A stretch of 15,205 nt of DNA from an uncultured Clostridia bacterium. GTDB taxonomy: Bacteria; Bacillota; Clostridia; UBA1381. Position 1 is the first letter of the stretch. Every line of letters begins with the position of its first letter. The position numbers and the translations under genes are program-made. The stretch spans positions 1-15,205 of the forward strand of contig CAKSGG010000081.1 in assembly GCA_934454215.1 (NCBI GenBank). The letters run 5' to 3'. Under the pieces are notes generated by a model, which was given only the letters and a program-made list of their open reading frames with translations, was not told the DNA's origin and searched no databases. This document shows positions 7,627-15,205 of the stretch, piece by piece.

Positions 7627-9597
7627 TTATTCTCCTTTACTTTCATAGCAATCTATAACAAATGCATATCCTTTTTTCCGTGAAGTTATTTTAAACGAAC
7701 CGGCTGCACTACCTTTTTCTCCCGATACTAAAATTCCATTATCTTTTTTAGCCCAAGTGAAAACCTCGTTACTTATAAAAAAATCCGTTATTGCTAAAGG
7801 ATATTCTACTCCTATATCCTTTCCCCACTTTTCAAAGTTTATAGCAATCCCTCCAATGCTATAAACTTTTGTGCTAATCATGATTACACTTTTTTCCTTT
7901 AATTCCATCTTAAAGGAGACTGTTACACCATTATTAGAAATGATAGGCTTACTATATTCAAACTTGAATTTCTTATCTTGAACAGTGTCTCCACCACCAG
8001 CGCCTCCTCCACCACCAGGCTTTTTCGGTTTGTCTGATACTGATGGAAATAAGGATTCACCTAAAACTTTTGCAAAGACACTGTGATCAGAATCAATATG
8101 TTCCTCTAAATTATTGGTTCCAAATTGATTTCTAATTACCGCCTTAAATTCACTTTTAATAAATTTTACGCATTTAATATTGGCATTTGAAATATCTGAC
8201 CATCTCATATGGTCCGCAGCCTCTACTTGCCTTAAATATTCCCCTAGCTCAATTCTTTTTTCTTTTGATATATAAGGTTGTTCTTCCTTTGTTAATGGAA
8301 CGAACATCATTAATAAAATTTCTCCAGGGTCAATGTCAACATCTCTTTGAACCCAATCCTCATCATAATTTATTACCATTCCTAAATCGCGAGTATACAG
8401 CGATAGAACCCCATGAAAATTCCCTTCCTGAAAATTAAAATATGTTTCTGGAGCCGGAAGCGTAGCCCCCTGATAGAGAACATCTCTTTTTATTTTACAA
8501 AACGCACCATACCCCAAGTCATAAACGGTGCTATATCTTTGATGCTCTACTTTTTTACAAATAATGGAGCAACCTTGATCGAAATCCTTGCTTCCTTCAT
8601 TTTTTGAATATGCCATTACATATAAATCTTGGACCATTTTAAAAATGGGATTCATTTTTTCATAACGTATAGGCATTCCATTTATTCTTACGTTTAATAT
8701 TTTTTTATCTAGTTCTTTTAATCTGGTATTATTTAATATGGGCGCATACCATTTTTGAACAGAGAACTCTAAATATTTGGTAATATCCGATAAAAACTCA
8801 CATCCATTTTTTAATCCTTCATCTATCTCCAAACTACCTTTAGCATCGTCTAAAAGTTGTTCTATGTCAATAAAAGGTATTATAACTGACGTACCTGTTT
8901 CTGCTTCTTTATAAGGCTCTAATCCGAAAATTTTTAATATATCTTCTATGATTTTTTCATCTGTTATTGGAGATAATTTACCATCTTCGGATTCTATTCC
9001 CCACCATGCCCTTCCAGCAGAATTATCTTCTTCCGTTCTCAATAAAGCATCGGACTGTTTTTCGTCTTCTATCAATGTTATAACCATCCTAGACTCAAAA
9101 CCTATCGTTGCTTTTATTCTAGAATAATATATAACTATACCCTTTCCCAAACGATAATAAATGCTTTTTCCGTATCCCCAATTTCCTCCAGCTCCTTTTT
9201 GTTCTTGGCCATCGCCCATATCGGCTGTTAAACGCAAGTAATTACTTATCTCGTTATTTTTTCTTTTTGAGAGCTGTGTTTCGCCAGTCAACCCCTCTGT
9301 TTGCTTATCTCTAATTTCCAGAAAAGCTTGCTCTCCAGAAAATCTACTGTTGAGCTTAGATGCAAAACCTTCATTAAAGAATTTAGAAAATTCCTCACAT
9401 CTGAAATTGTTTGTAGTGTAATTCACCCAAAAAACTTTATCATCTTTTTTTCTTGCAGCATCTGAAGAATTCTGAATTGATTCTCTAACTAATAAATCCA
9501 ACATAGATGAATGTCTGTTTTGCATTGAACGAAGAGCTGCACTTCCTCTATAGACCCCAGGCTCTGTTATTTTTGATTCGTGGAAATATAAAATCAT
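7627..9597 (-). CDS. GHKL ATPase, MutL/MORC-like
   Basis: A 656-residue ATPase of the gyrase/Hsp90/histidine kinase/MutL superfamily. The Bergerat ATP site is readable: N box LVRESIQNSSDA with E39, N43 and D46; G1 region IRDKQTEGLTG with D97, G102 and G105; G2 region GAGGNWGYGKS (135-145); and TGTS at 234-237. Residues 250-480 would hold the S5-like transducer and a middle domain. A glycine-rich hinge (528-536) then links a β-rich C-terminal domain of about 110 residues, probably for protein or DNA binding. Related GHKL proteins (MORC and paraMORC) have been placed in restriction-modification clusters with SF2-type ATPases and nucleases, where ATP-driven dimerisation is thought to clamp or remodel DNA. 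The start codon overlaps the stop of the Z1 gene (TAATG) with GGAG nine bases upstream. The ATPase call is firm; the mechanism is inferred. Confidence 0.92.
   Translation of the reverse strand: MILYFHESKITEPGVYRGSAALRSMQNRHSSMLDLLVRESIQNSSDAARKKDDKVFWVNYTTNNFRCEEFSKFFNEGFASKLNSRFSGEQAFLEIRDKQTEGLTGETQLSKRKNNEISNYLRLTADMGDGQEQKGAGGNWGYGKSIYYRLGKGIVIYYSRIKATIGFESRMVITLIEDEKQSDALLRTEEDNSAGRAWWGIESEDGKLSPITDEKIIEDILKIFGLEPYKEAETGTSVIIPFIDIEQLLDDAKGSLEIDEGLKNGCEFLSDITKYLEFSVQKWYAPILNNTRLKELDKKILNVRINGMPIRYEKMNPIFKMVQDLYVMAYSKNEGSKDFDQGCSIICKKVEHQRYSTVYDLGYGAFCKIKRDVLYQGATLPAPETYFNFQEGNFHGVLSLYTRDLGMVINYDEDWVQRDVDIDPGEILLMMFVPLTKEEQPYISKEKRIELGEYLRQVEAADHMRWSDISNANIKCVKFIKSEFKAVIRNQFGTNNLEEHIDSDHSVFAKVLGESLFPSVSDKPKKPGGGGGAGGGDTVQDKKFKFEYSKPIISNNGVTVSFKMELKEKSVIMISTKVYSIGGIAINFEKWGKDIGVEYPLAITDFFISNEVFTWAKKDNGILVSGEKGSAAGSFKITSRKKGYAFVIDCYESKGE
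7632..7638 (-). promoter_or_regulatory. Ribosome binding site for a GTG start
   Basis: AAAGGAG in the last codons of the GHKL gene, seven bases before the GTG at 7624. The good match and spacing support GTG as the start of the 307-residue protein, and the position couples it to GHKL translation. Confidence 0.8.
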
Positions 9598-12332
9598 TAA
9601 TTATCTCTCCTTATTCCTAAGTAACTCTGTTCTGACACTTTACCATCTCCCGAAATAATAATAGCATACGCCACAACATCTTCAGTCGTACTTATACTTT
9701 CTCTTGTTTCGGAATCATTTTTCTTGGAATTTTTGTCTATTTTATACAATAACAATAATGGATTGTCTGACAAACCAATAAATCCCCTGGTTTCATAAAT
9801 CTTATGTCCGTATTTTACTGCCCTATCATACAAGGCCTTCTTATCTCGACTCAATATAGAGGCCTGCACATCTATTAGTGCATCTCTAGCATTAATTAAA
9901 CTTCCGATATTTATGTCAATTTCGTTTTTAAGTTTAGATCTCATACTTTTTTTAACCACGCAATCAGTATAAGGTTCCCATGTTTCACAATTATTTTCAA
10001 CCGAAACTATAGCAACGTTCCAACTTAAAAATTTTCCTTCCTCATTAGCTTTTCTTACCAGATTGTGCTTACATTGATGTTTGTCATCATAATGTTTATA
10101 GTTATTTAAAAACTCCCAAATTTTATTGTGTGAAACATTTCTCCACACATAAGACGTAGGTTGATATTCTGATTTAACAGGCATCTCATTGAATGTATTA
10201 AGAAACGAATTCAACACACTTATGTTGCCTCTTAAATCACTCTCTCTAAATTTCGTAGTTTCAAAAGCCTCGCCACTATAAGCACCGCCAACCTCGACGG
10301 CAGCTTGCATTCTTCTATCTCCAGTAACCTTAATCTTAGAGATTTCCCCAGTGTTGATTACTTTAGGGCCAAAATCGGCTAATGTTTCACCATCATAGTT
10401 AATTAGCTCACTTTTTAATTCCTCATCTAATCTTTCCAATAATTCAAAACCGCTTACAACAATGGAAGAAAGCCAAACTCTTTGCAATAATTCATATCCT
10501 TTTCTATATCCGAACCATCTAGCCATTTGCATAAGAGTATCTGCCTGTTTCACATTTCTAGAAAAATATGTACAAACCAATCCTTCTATCGTCAAACCTC
10601 TTGATAAGGTATTGCCCCCAAAAATCATAAACACTGGCGCTTTACTCATGCTTTTCAATGCTTTTTTGTCTGGATAAATTATTCGCAAATATTCATCACC
10701 CTGAGCTCTTCGTTGGGCGGAACTATTATCAACACATAAATGAACCCCATTTTTGATATAGCTAAAACATTCATCTTCGTTCTCATCGTTTAATGAAATA
10801 TGCGATATTTCTGATAATAGATTTTCAATCTCTTCAGATATTAAATCAAATTCCGGCAGCTCATCAGCAACAGAATCAATAAACTCGTAATTAGCAAAAG
10901 CTTTTCTCAAGTCTTCTTTTTTAAATTTTTCTTTTTCTTCCAGATAGATTGCTTTACACGAATAAACAAATTCCTTTTTATTTACACCTTTCAACCAGTC
11001 AATTACTGTTTCATATTCTGCCCAATGATAGGAAACTCTTGGAGAAGTATGTATTAACATGCTTATTGGTTTTTTCCATCCAGAAACACGCATGACAGAA
11101 GCTGCACAAAAAAACCATTTAATTGCCTTATCAAATTCTTTAGGAATATCTCCTTTTTGCATATTCTTATCAAAATTTCGAACTTCCTCGTCTCCAATTA
11201 TCCTTACTATGCCATTTCCCCCAGTAAGTCCAGGATATTCTTTTTCTTTTTTACTGCCAAAAATAACTTTAGCGCCAAAATAAGCTTCTGGATCCGCTAA
11301 GCTTATCATAAAATCGTTTGGATACAAAGAATCTCTAGAAGGCTCTTCGTTTAAAACATTTGCATAAGGAGTTGCCGTATAACTCAAGTAACTAATGGAT
11401 GATATAGGACAATCTGACAATCTCCCTCCAGAAGATGGCGGCAATTTATTCGCAACAAGATTTACAACCAAATTATTTATTATAGTTCTATCAATATTTT
11501 CTTCTTCAACATCCTGCACATTCATCAAACAAGTATTAATGCTTGCTTGATCAGCCTCATCATCAATCACAACCAACCTAATTTTACTTGCAATTTCCCT
11601 ATCCCCATGCAACCATTTTATTAAAGATTCAAGACGTCCAGCTTGTTTTAAACATACCATTACGTACCTACTTTGATACTGAGACGTATTTTCGCTATCT
11701 AATGCTAAATCCGTTATTTTTATTTCTTTCTTGTCTCTGATGTCATATAACGTATCTTTTCCGTTTCCATAATCTAAAACATGCCATTGAATAGAATCTG
11801 TATTCTTTAGCTCTTCTTTAAATCTATCTCGCGTCTGTCTACGCAAATTATCTATACTACCAGAAAGAACAATGAAAAAATTCCATTTTTTATCTGCCGC
11901 CATTGAGGCCAATCCTATCATATTAGCAGTTTTACCAGATTGGACACTGCCCATTACCAAACCTTTTTTCGTTTCTCCTTTTCCGGCAAGTTGATTAAGA
12001 AGCCAATGAGAGTTGTTTTCTATTCTTTTTGTTGAAATTTCAGACATTTCATCCAAAAGATTTTTCTTATACGCTAACCAACAAGACGAAGGGTAATCTG
12101 GAATTGATATTGGCATATTATTATTCTTAGGTATACCTAATATAACTATTGACGAAAAGGTGTGCTTATATTCTGAAACAATCTTTTTCCAATCTGAAAA
12201 CACAACAAAATCTGGAATAATTGCATCAAAATCCTTTAAATCGTTAAATTTTTCTTCTGTTATATTTTCAATGCATTCCCATGTTTTTCCCTCATTTATT
12301 TTTTGAGATATCCATTTATAAACATCATGCAT
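9597..12332 (-). CDS. Z1 domain-containing SF2-like ATPase
   Basis: A 911-residue protein of the Z1 family, a P-loop ATPase related to superfamily 2 helicases. Motifs in order: Walker A GSVQSGKT (128-135); VVIDDEAD (254-261), a DDEAD version of motif II; SYTATPYAN (317-325), the motif III equivalent; and the Z1 signature GGNTLSRGLTIEG (572-584) with DTLMQMARWFGYRKGYE (598-614), which supplies the arginine finger region. The N-terminal 120 residues and the last 200 have no motif I can name. Z1 proteins recur beside cytosine methyltransferases, GHKL ATPases and PD-(D/E)XK nucleases, as here, and are thought to power DNA translocation or remodelling in restriction. GGGAG sits eight bases before the ATG, 25 bases after the methyltransferase stop, and the end overlaps the GHKL start by one base. 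Length and motifs look intact. Confidence 0.94.
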   Translation of the reverse strand: MHDVYKWISQKINEGKTWECIENITEEKFNDLKDFDAIIPDFVVFSDWKKIVSEYKHTFSSIVILGIPKNNNMPISIPDYPSSCWLAYKKNLLDEMSEISTKRIENNSHWLLNQLAGKGETKKGLVMGSVQSGKTANMIGLASMAADKKWNFFIVLSGSIDNLRRQTRDRFKEELKNTDSIQWHVLDYGNGKDTLYDIRDKKEIKITDLALDSENTSQYQSRYVMVCLKQAGRLESLIKWLHGDREIASKIRLVVIDDEADQASINTCLMNVQDVEEENIDRTIINNLVVNLVANKLPPSSGGRLSDCPISSISYLSYTATPYANVLNEEPSRDSLYPNDFMISLADPEAYFGAKVIFGSKKEKEYPGLTGGNGIVRIIGDEEVRNFDKNMQKGDIPKEFDKAIKWFFCAASVMRVSGWKKPISMLIHTSPRVSYHWAEYETVIDWLKGVNKKEFVYSCKAIYLEEKEKFKKEDLRKAFANYEFIDSVADELPEFDLISEEIENLLSEISHISLNDENEDECFSYIKNGVHLCVDNSSAQRRAQGDEYLRIIYPDKKALKSMSKAPVFMIFGGNTLSRGLTIEGLVCTYFSRNVKQADTLMQMARWFGYRKGYELLQRVWLSSIVVSGFELLERLDEELKSELINYDGETLADFGPKVINTGEISKIKVTGDRRMQAAVEVGGAYSGEAFETTKFRESDLRGNISVLNSFLNTFNEMPVKSEYQPTSYVWRNVSHNKIWEFLNNYKHYDDKHQCKHNLVRKANEEGKFLSWNVAIVSVENNCETWEPYTDCVVKKSMRSKLKNEIDINIGSLINARDALIDVQASILSRDKKALYDRAVKYGHKIYETRGFIGLSDNPLLLLYKIDKNSKKNDSETRESISTTEDVVAYAIIISGDGKVSEQSYLGIRRDN

Positions 12333-12357
12333 AAGCTTTTCTCCCTATCTCGTGAAA

Positions 12358-13587
12358 TTATTTCTCCAAAGTTTCTATTATCTTATTTGCAAACGCTATC
12401 GCCATCAACGGTGGAACGGCGTTACCAACTTGACGAGCGACGTCAGTTCTGTTACCCTCAAAATGATACCAATCCGGGAAAGATTGTATTCTTGCTCCTT
12501 CTCTAGGCGTCAACGCTCTATCTTGTTCATAATGAATACAACGCAAAGCCGAAGGTGTTGCTAAATTGTTTGTTATTGTTGTGGATGGTTTGTTTCTTTC
12601 CAATCTTCCATACGTGTTACAATAACCGGAAGTTAAATAATATTTCTCGTCAATTTTACCTTCTTTAACCTTTCTATTAAAATCGTTTTTACCTTCACCC
12701 TCTGAAACGTTTTGTATTACGGTTCTAATTTTGTCTCCATAAAAGCCGCAAAAATGCTGTGTTATTCTTTGACTATCTCCACGCATTAAATGTTGATAAT
12801 CATTCATAGGTTCTACTGTATACTCGGTTACGGTTTCTCCTTCACCAACTGGAGGTAAATCGGATATAGCATGATAGATTGAAAGAGGTTCTTCGCAATC
12901 TCCTTCAGGATAAGACCACTCTAAATCCAAATCTTTTCTTACACCTATTATAAATACCCTTTCACGATTTTGGGGAACACCAAACTTAGCAGCAACCATC
13001 GTTTTATGCGCAATTTTATAGCCAATTCTATCAAATTCACGCTCTAATACATCCATTACCAAATCACCATAATGGTCAATTACCGCTTCTTTCTTTACAA
13101 AGGTTTTCTCCCCCCTATGTTTTACAACTTCTTCGTAAATAGTCGCACCGTTAGCGTCAGTTTTATAAAAAATTTCTCTCATAGAAAGAATTCCTTTAAC
13201 ATTCTCAAACAAGAACATCTTAGGTTTAATCTTTTCTAATAATCTTAAGTATTGATTAGATAGCTTTGCTCTATCGTCATATTTTCGCTGTCCAACCGTA
13301 CTGAACGATTGACAAGGAGGACCACCTATAACAACGTCCACTTCTTCGCCGTTTAATCTTTCTTCAATTTCCTCATTTGTAATATTACAAATATCACCTG
13401 CTATCATGGGAATATCATCCCCGTAATTCTTCTTGAACGCAGCAACTGCTTTCTGAGCAAACTCGTTGGCAAACACAAACTCAACGTTGTCTCTTTTTTT
13501 AAATTGATTATCGACTAGATTATAATAGAAGCCGAATGTTAACCCACCAGCTCCGGAAAATAAATCAACTACTCTAATTCTTGTCAT
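12358..13587 (-). CDS. DNA (cytosine-5-)-methyltransferase
   Basis: A 409-residue cytosine-C5 DNA methyltransferase, which transfers methyl from S-adenosylmethionine to a cytosine in its recognition site. Motifs are all present in canonical order: I DLFSGAGG (8-15), IV GGPPCQS with catalytic C92, VI ENV (128-130), VIII QNRER (206-210), IX KPSTTITNN (333-341) and X QVGNAVPP (386-393). The target recognition domain lies between VIII and IX (about 225-325) and is rather short; the site it reads cannot be told from sequence. It should protect host DNA from the nucleases downstream. A GAGG nine bases before the ATG is the ribosome binding site. The 26-base gap from the ATPase gene upstream has no terminator or clear promoter. 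A vsr gene at the far end of the operon fits a 5-methylcytosine-producing enzyme. Confidence 0.97.
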   Translation of the reverse strand: MTRIRVVDLFSGAGGLTFGFYYNLVDNQFKKRDNVEFVFANEFAQKAVAAFKKNYGDDIPMIAGDICNITNEEIEERLNGEEVDVVIGGPPCQSFSTVGQRKYDDRAKLSNQYLRLLEKIKPKMFLFENVKGILSMREIFYKTDANGATIYEEVVKHRGEKTFVKKEAVIDHYGDLVMDVLEREFDRIGYKIAHKTMVAAKFGVPQNRERVFIIGVRKDLDLEWSYPEGDCEEPLSIYHAISDLPPVGEGETVTEYTVEPMNDYQHLMRGDSQRITQHFCGFYGDKIRTVIQNVSEGEGKNDFNRKVKEGKIDEKYYLTSGYCNTYGRLERNKPSTTITNNLATPSALRCIHYEQDRALTPREGARIQSFPDWYHFEGNRTDVARQVGNAVPPLMAIAFANKIIETLEK

Positions 13588-13613
13588 TATATATTACCTC
13601 GTTAGCCCCTTTC

Positions 13614-14867
13614 TTAAAAATTCAATGCTTTTTCGGGGTTCATTAAAAAGTCTTGCAAAGAAATCAGCAGTATTCCTTGCTCGTTGTACCCGCTCAAAAT
13701 AGGCTGATTCACAATTATTATCTTTCTAAATGCATCGTTTATTGCCAACAACGACGCTTGTTCTTGAGTCATTTTTGCTTCGTCAGGTATATTGTAAGCA
13801 GACTGAACGTAATATCTTCTGTTTCCAAGATTGAGCACAAAATCAACTTCCAGTTTCTTTCTAACGGAACTTCCGTTTTCTTTTTCTATGTTTTCTACAA
13901 CTCCCACGTCAACGGAATACCCACGCAGACGCAATTCGTTATATATTACGTTTTCCATTATGTGGGTGTATTCCTGTTGCCTAAACGCTAGTCGAGCGTT
14001 TCTCAATCCCATATCCACAAAATAGTATTTTGCAGGCGTGTTGATGTACTTTTTGCCTTTTATATCGTATCTAACGGCCTTTTCAATTAAAAAGGCGTCT
14101 TGTAAATAGTCAATATACGCAGAAATAGTGTTTGCCGTCAACTTGACGTTTTTCACACTTGCAAAAGTGTTGGATAATTTGAGCGGATTGGTAAGCGAAC
14201 CAATACTAGACGCCAAAACGTCGGTTAACTCGCCTATTTCCGCATTACCACGCAAATTGTTGCGGTTGATTATGTCGGCAAGATAGGTCGTTTCAAAAAG
14301 ACTCGTAAGATACTTCGCCTTGTCTTCCATTGTTTCCATAGACAAACAAAGCGGCATGCCGCCATAATTGCAATACATTGCCCACGCTTTGTCGAATTCG
14401 CCTCCATATACAGAATAAAACTCCGAAAAACTAAGCGGATAAACACGAATTTCGTCGCCGCGACCGCGAAATTCGGTGATGATGTCGCTAGACAAAAACT
14501 TGGAATTGCTGCCCGTAATGTAAATATCCGCATTGGATATATGCATAAAACCGTTCACAACGCTTTCAAAATTAGCAACAAGCTGTATTTCATCCAACAG
14601 AATATAATAATCGGCTTCGTCTACAATGCTATTTTTTACAAAAGAATACAATTCGTCGGGATTTTGCAATTTTTTATTTCCGTAATCGTCTAAAGCAATA
14701 AAAATTATGTGGTCTCCCGGCACGCCGCAAGACAACAAATGTTCACGAAAAAGTTTTGATAACAAGTAAGATTTTCCGCAACGTCTGACGCCGGTTATGG
14801 TTTTTACCATCCCGTTTTTCTTGTGTAATATCAACTTGTTTAGATAAAAATCACGTTTAATTTCCAT
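13614..14867 (-). CDS. AAA ATPase with DUF4143 C-terminal domain
   Basis: A 417-residue ATPase of the AAA_14/DUF4143 kind, common in Clostridia and Bacteroidetes and of unknown cellular role. The P-loop is GVRRCGKS (26-33), Walker B is YYILLDEIQ (87-95, D92/E93), ITGS at 117-120 is the sensor 1 region, and RGRGDEIRVYPLSFSEF (134-150) is a family hallmark. The C-terminal half contains YFVDMGLRNA and a late EVDFVL strand resembling a restriction-endonuclease-like core, typical of DUF4143. I start it at the ATG at 14867, not at an in-frame codon at 14924, because GGAG precedes it by eight bases and the upstream codon lies inside the -35 box. Codon use looks less AT-biased than in the next genes. 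No terminator separates it from the methyltransferase, yet these ATPases usually stand alone, so membership in the restriction system is uncertain. Confidence 0.9.
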   Translation of the reverse strand: MEIKRDFYLNKLILHKKNGMVKTITGVRRCGKSYLLSKLFREHLLSCGVPGDHIIFIALDDYGNKKLQNPDELYSFVKNSIVDEADYYILLDEIQLVANFESVVNGFMHISNADIYITGSNSKFLSSDIITEFRGRGDEIRVYPLSFSEFYSVYGGEFDKAWAMYCNYGGMPLCLSMETMEDKAKYLTSLFETTYLADIINRNNLRGNAEIGELTDVLASSIGSLTNPLKLSNTFASVKNVKLTANTISAYIDYLQDAFLIEKAVRYDIKGKKYINTPAKYYFVDMGLRNARLAFRQQEYTHIMENVIYNELRLRGYSVDVGVVENIEKENGSSVRKKLEVDFVLNLGNRRYYVQSAYNIPDEAKMTQEQASLLAINDAFRKIIIVNQPILSGYNEQGILLISLQDFLMNPEKALNF

Positions 14868-14875
14868 ACTTAATA

Positions 14876-14879
14876 CTCC
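14876..14879 (-). promoter_or_regulatory. Ribosome binding site that fixes the ATPase start
   Basis: GGAG eight bases before the ATG at 14867. It supports the shorter 417-residue protein over the 436-residue frame, whose first codon would lie within the -35 box and upstream of the expected transcript start. Confidence 0.85.
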
Positions 14880-14895
14880 GATGATATTTGTACTA

Positions 14896-14924
14896 ATTAT
14901 ATCATTTATACTAAAGCATGTCAA
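14896..14924 (-). promoter_or_regulatory. Consensus sigma-A type promoter
   Basis: On the - strand TTGACA (14919-14924) and TATAAT (14896-14901) are perfect -35 and -10 boxes with a 17-base spacer. Transcription should start near 14889, giving a leader of about 20 bases to the ATPase ATG at 14867. It is the only clear promoter I found for the - strand genes, so it may drive the whole run down to vsr unless internal promoters exist inside coding sequence. Confidence 0.9.
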
Positions 14925-14945
14925 TACGGCTGTTGAGAATTTTTG

Positions 14946-14966
14946 TAGAAAATTACAACTTTTCTA
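14946..14966. repeat. Inverted repeat upstream of the promoter
   Basis: TAGAAAA (14946-14952) and TTTTCTA (14960-14966) are perfect 7-base arms around a 7-base centre. It sits about 20 bases upstream of the -35 box, where an activator or repressor could bind. It could also be a weak hairpin, since arms this short and AT-rich arise often by chance. Confidence 0.35.
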
Positions 14967-15026
14967 AATAGATGTTCGTTGCTAACCCGAAATTCGATTT
15001 ACGTTACTAACGCTCCGCCATTAGTG

Positions 15027-15062
15027 AAAAATACGAACACCGCAAAGGGTTCGTATTTTTTA
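15027..15062. terminator. Bidirectional Rho-independent terminator
   Basis: AAAAATACGAAC (15027-15038) pairs perfectly with 15049-15060 around a 10-base loop, and both strands present a T-run on the 3' arm. It would insulate the ATPase promoter from - strand transcripts coming from beyond the window. On the + strand no gene precedes it, though the tRNA-like octamer CTCCGCCA ends seven bases upstream. Confidence 0.8.
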
Positions 15063-15205
15063 TACTGCGTTTAAGCACCAACCATAGTGCAATTTTCTAA
15101 AATAATCGCTTATGCTGACTGTATAGGATTGAAATTTTTGTAGGTTTATGATTTATACGTTTTGTCTTAATAATAAAGAAAATGCTTCCGGAAATAAAAC
15201 AAGGG

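Larger units (their letters stand above)
14925..15205. other. Right intergenic region
   Basis: About 280 bases without an accepted gene. It contains the inverted repeat and terminator listed separately, an octamer CTCCGCCA (15013-15020) identical to the tRNA-Ser 3' end, and a palindrome TTCCGGAA (15186-15193). An ATG at 15182 (+) opens a frame running off the edge (MLPEIKQG) but has no convincing ribosome binding site, so I do not call it as a gene. Confidence 0.5.

Noticed and set aside
13628..13640. TTTTCGGGGTTC shared with position 260-271
   Set aside because: A 12-base match between any two places in a 15 kb window is expected several times by chance, and one copy is in coding sequence.
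14868..14924. 19-residue N-terminal extension of the DUF4143 ATPase
   Set aside because: Its first codon sits in the -35 box, upstream of the expected transcript start, and the downstream ATG has a well-spaced GGAG.
15182..15205. Open + strand frame beginning MLPEIKQG at the right edge
   Set aside because: Only eight codons are in view, with no convincing ribosome binding site or promoter.
200..15205. CRISPR array, integrase, transposase or insertion-sequence ends
   Set aside because: No regularly spaced repeats, recombinase motifs or paired terminal repeats flanking a transposase were found on either strand.

Overview
The window looks like a piece of a low-GC Gram-positive genome, most likely an uncultured member of the Clostridia. 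This is inferred from AT-rich genes, strong GGAG/GGAGG ribosome binding sites before nearly every start, a perfect TTGACA-17-TATAAT promoter and a serine tRNA with its CCA end encoded in the DNA. No gene here fixes the genus.

Layout. A complete tRNA-Ser(CGA) with its own terminator lies on the + strand at the left edge (63-202). Next comes about 500 bases (203-709) in which I accept no gene but which hold an unusual density of base-pairing potential: a nested 31-bp stem set at 512-599, an 11-bp helix (400-410 with 602-616) enclosing it, and a separate 17-bp perfect inverted repeat at 629-688. From 14867 down to 710 everything is on the - strand. In transcription order the genes are: an AAA ATPase of the DUF4143 kind; a cytosine-C5 DNA methyltransferase; a Z1-domain SF2-like ATPase; a GHKL (MutL/MORC-like) ATPase; an unrecognised 307-residue protein; a 246-residue Trp-rich protein (possibly DUF6339); a PD-(D/E)XK nuclease of the DUF4420 kind; a large PLD-nuclease/SF2-helicase/DUF3427 protein; an HNH endonuclease; and a Vsr-type mismatch endonuclease. 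The right end (14925-15205) holds an inverted repeat, a strong bidirectional terminator and no accepted gene.

How the genes work together. The nine genes from methyltransferase to vsr are packed with gaps of 0-25 bases or overlap (TAATG, ATGA, TAATG, TAA|ATG), so they read as one translationally coupled operon. The methyltransferase would mark self DNA. The Z1 and GHKL ATPases would sense or remodel DNA-protein complexes, as proposed for bacterial MORC/paraMORC restriction-modification clusters. The PD-(D/E)XK, PLD and HNH proteins are candidate cutters of unmarked DNA, and Vsr would repair T:G mismatches arising from deaminated 5-methylcytosine. The core (C5-MTase + Z1 + GHKL + PD-(D/E)XK) resembles a cluster type described computationally. 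The two poorly characterised proteins, and the added PLD-helicase/HNH/Vsr module, are where novelty may lie. The DUF4143 ATPase sits behind the only clear promoter and runs into the operon without a visible terminator; whether it belongs functionally is unknown.
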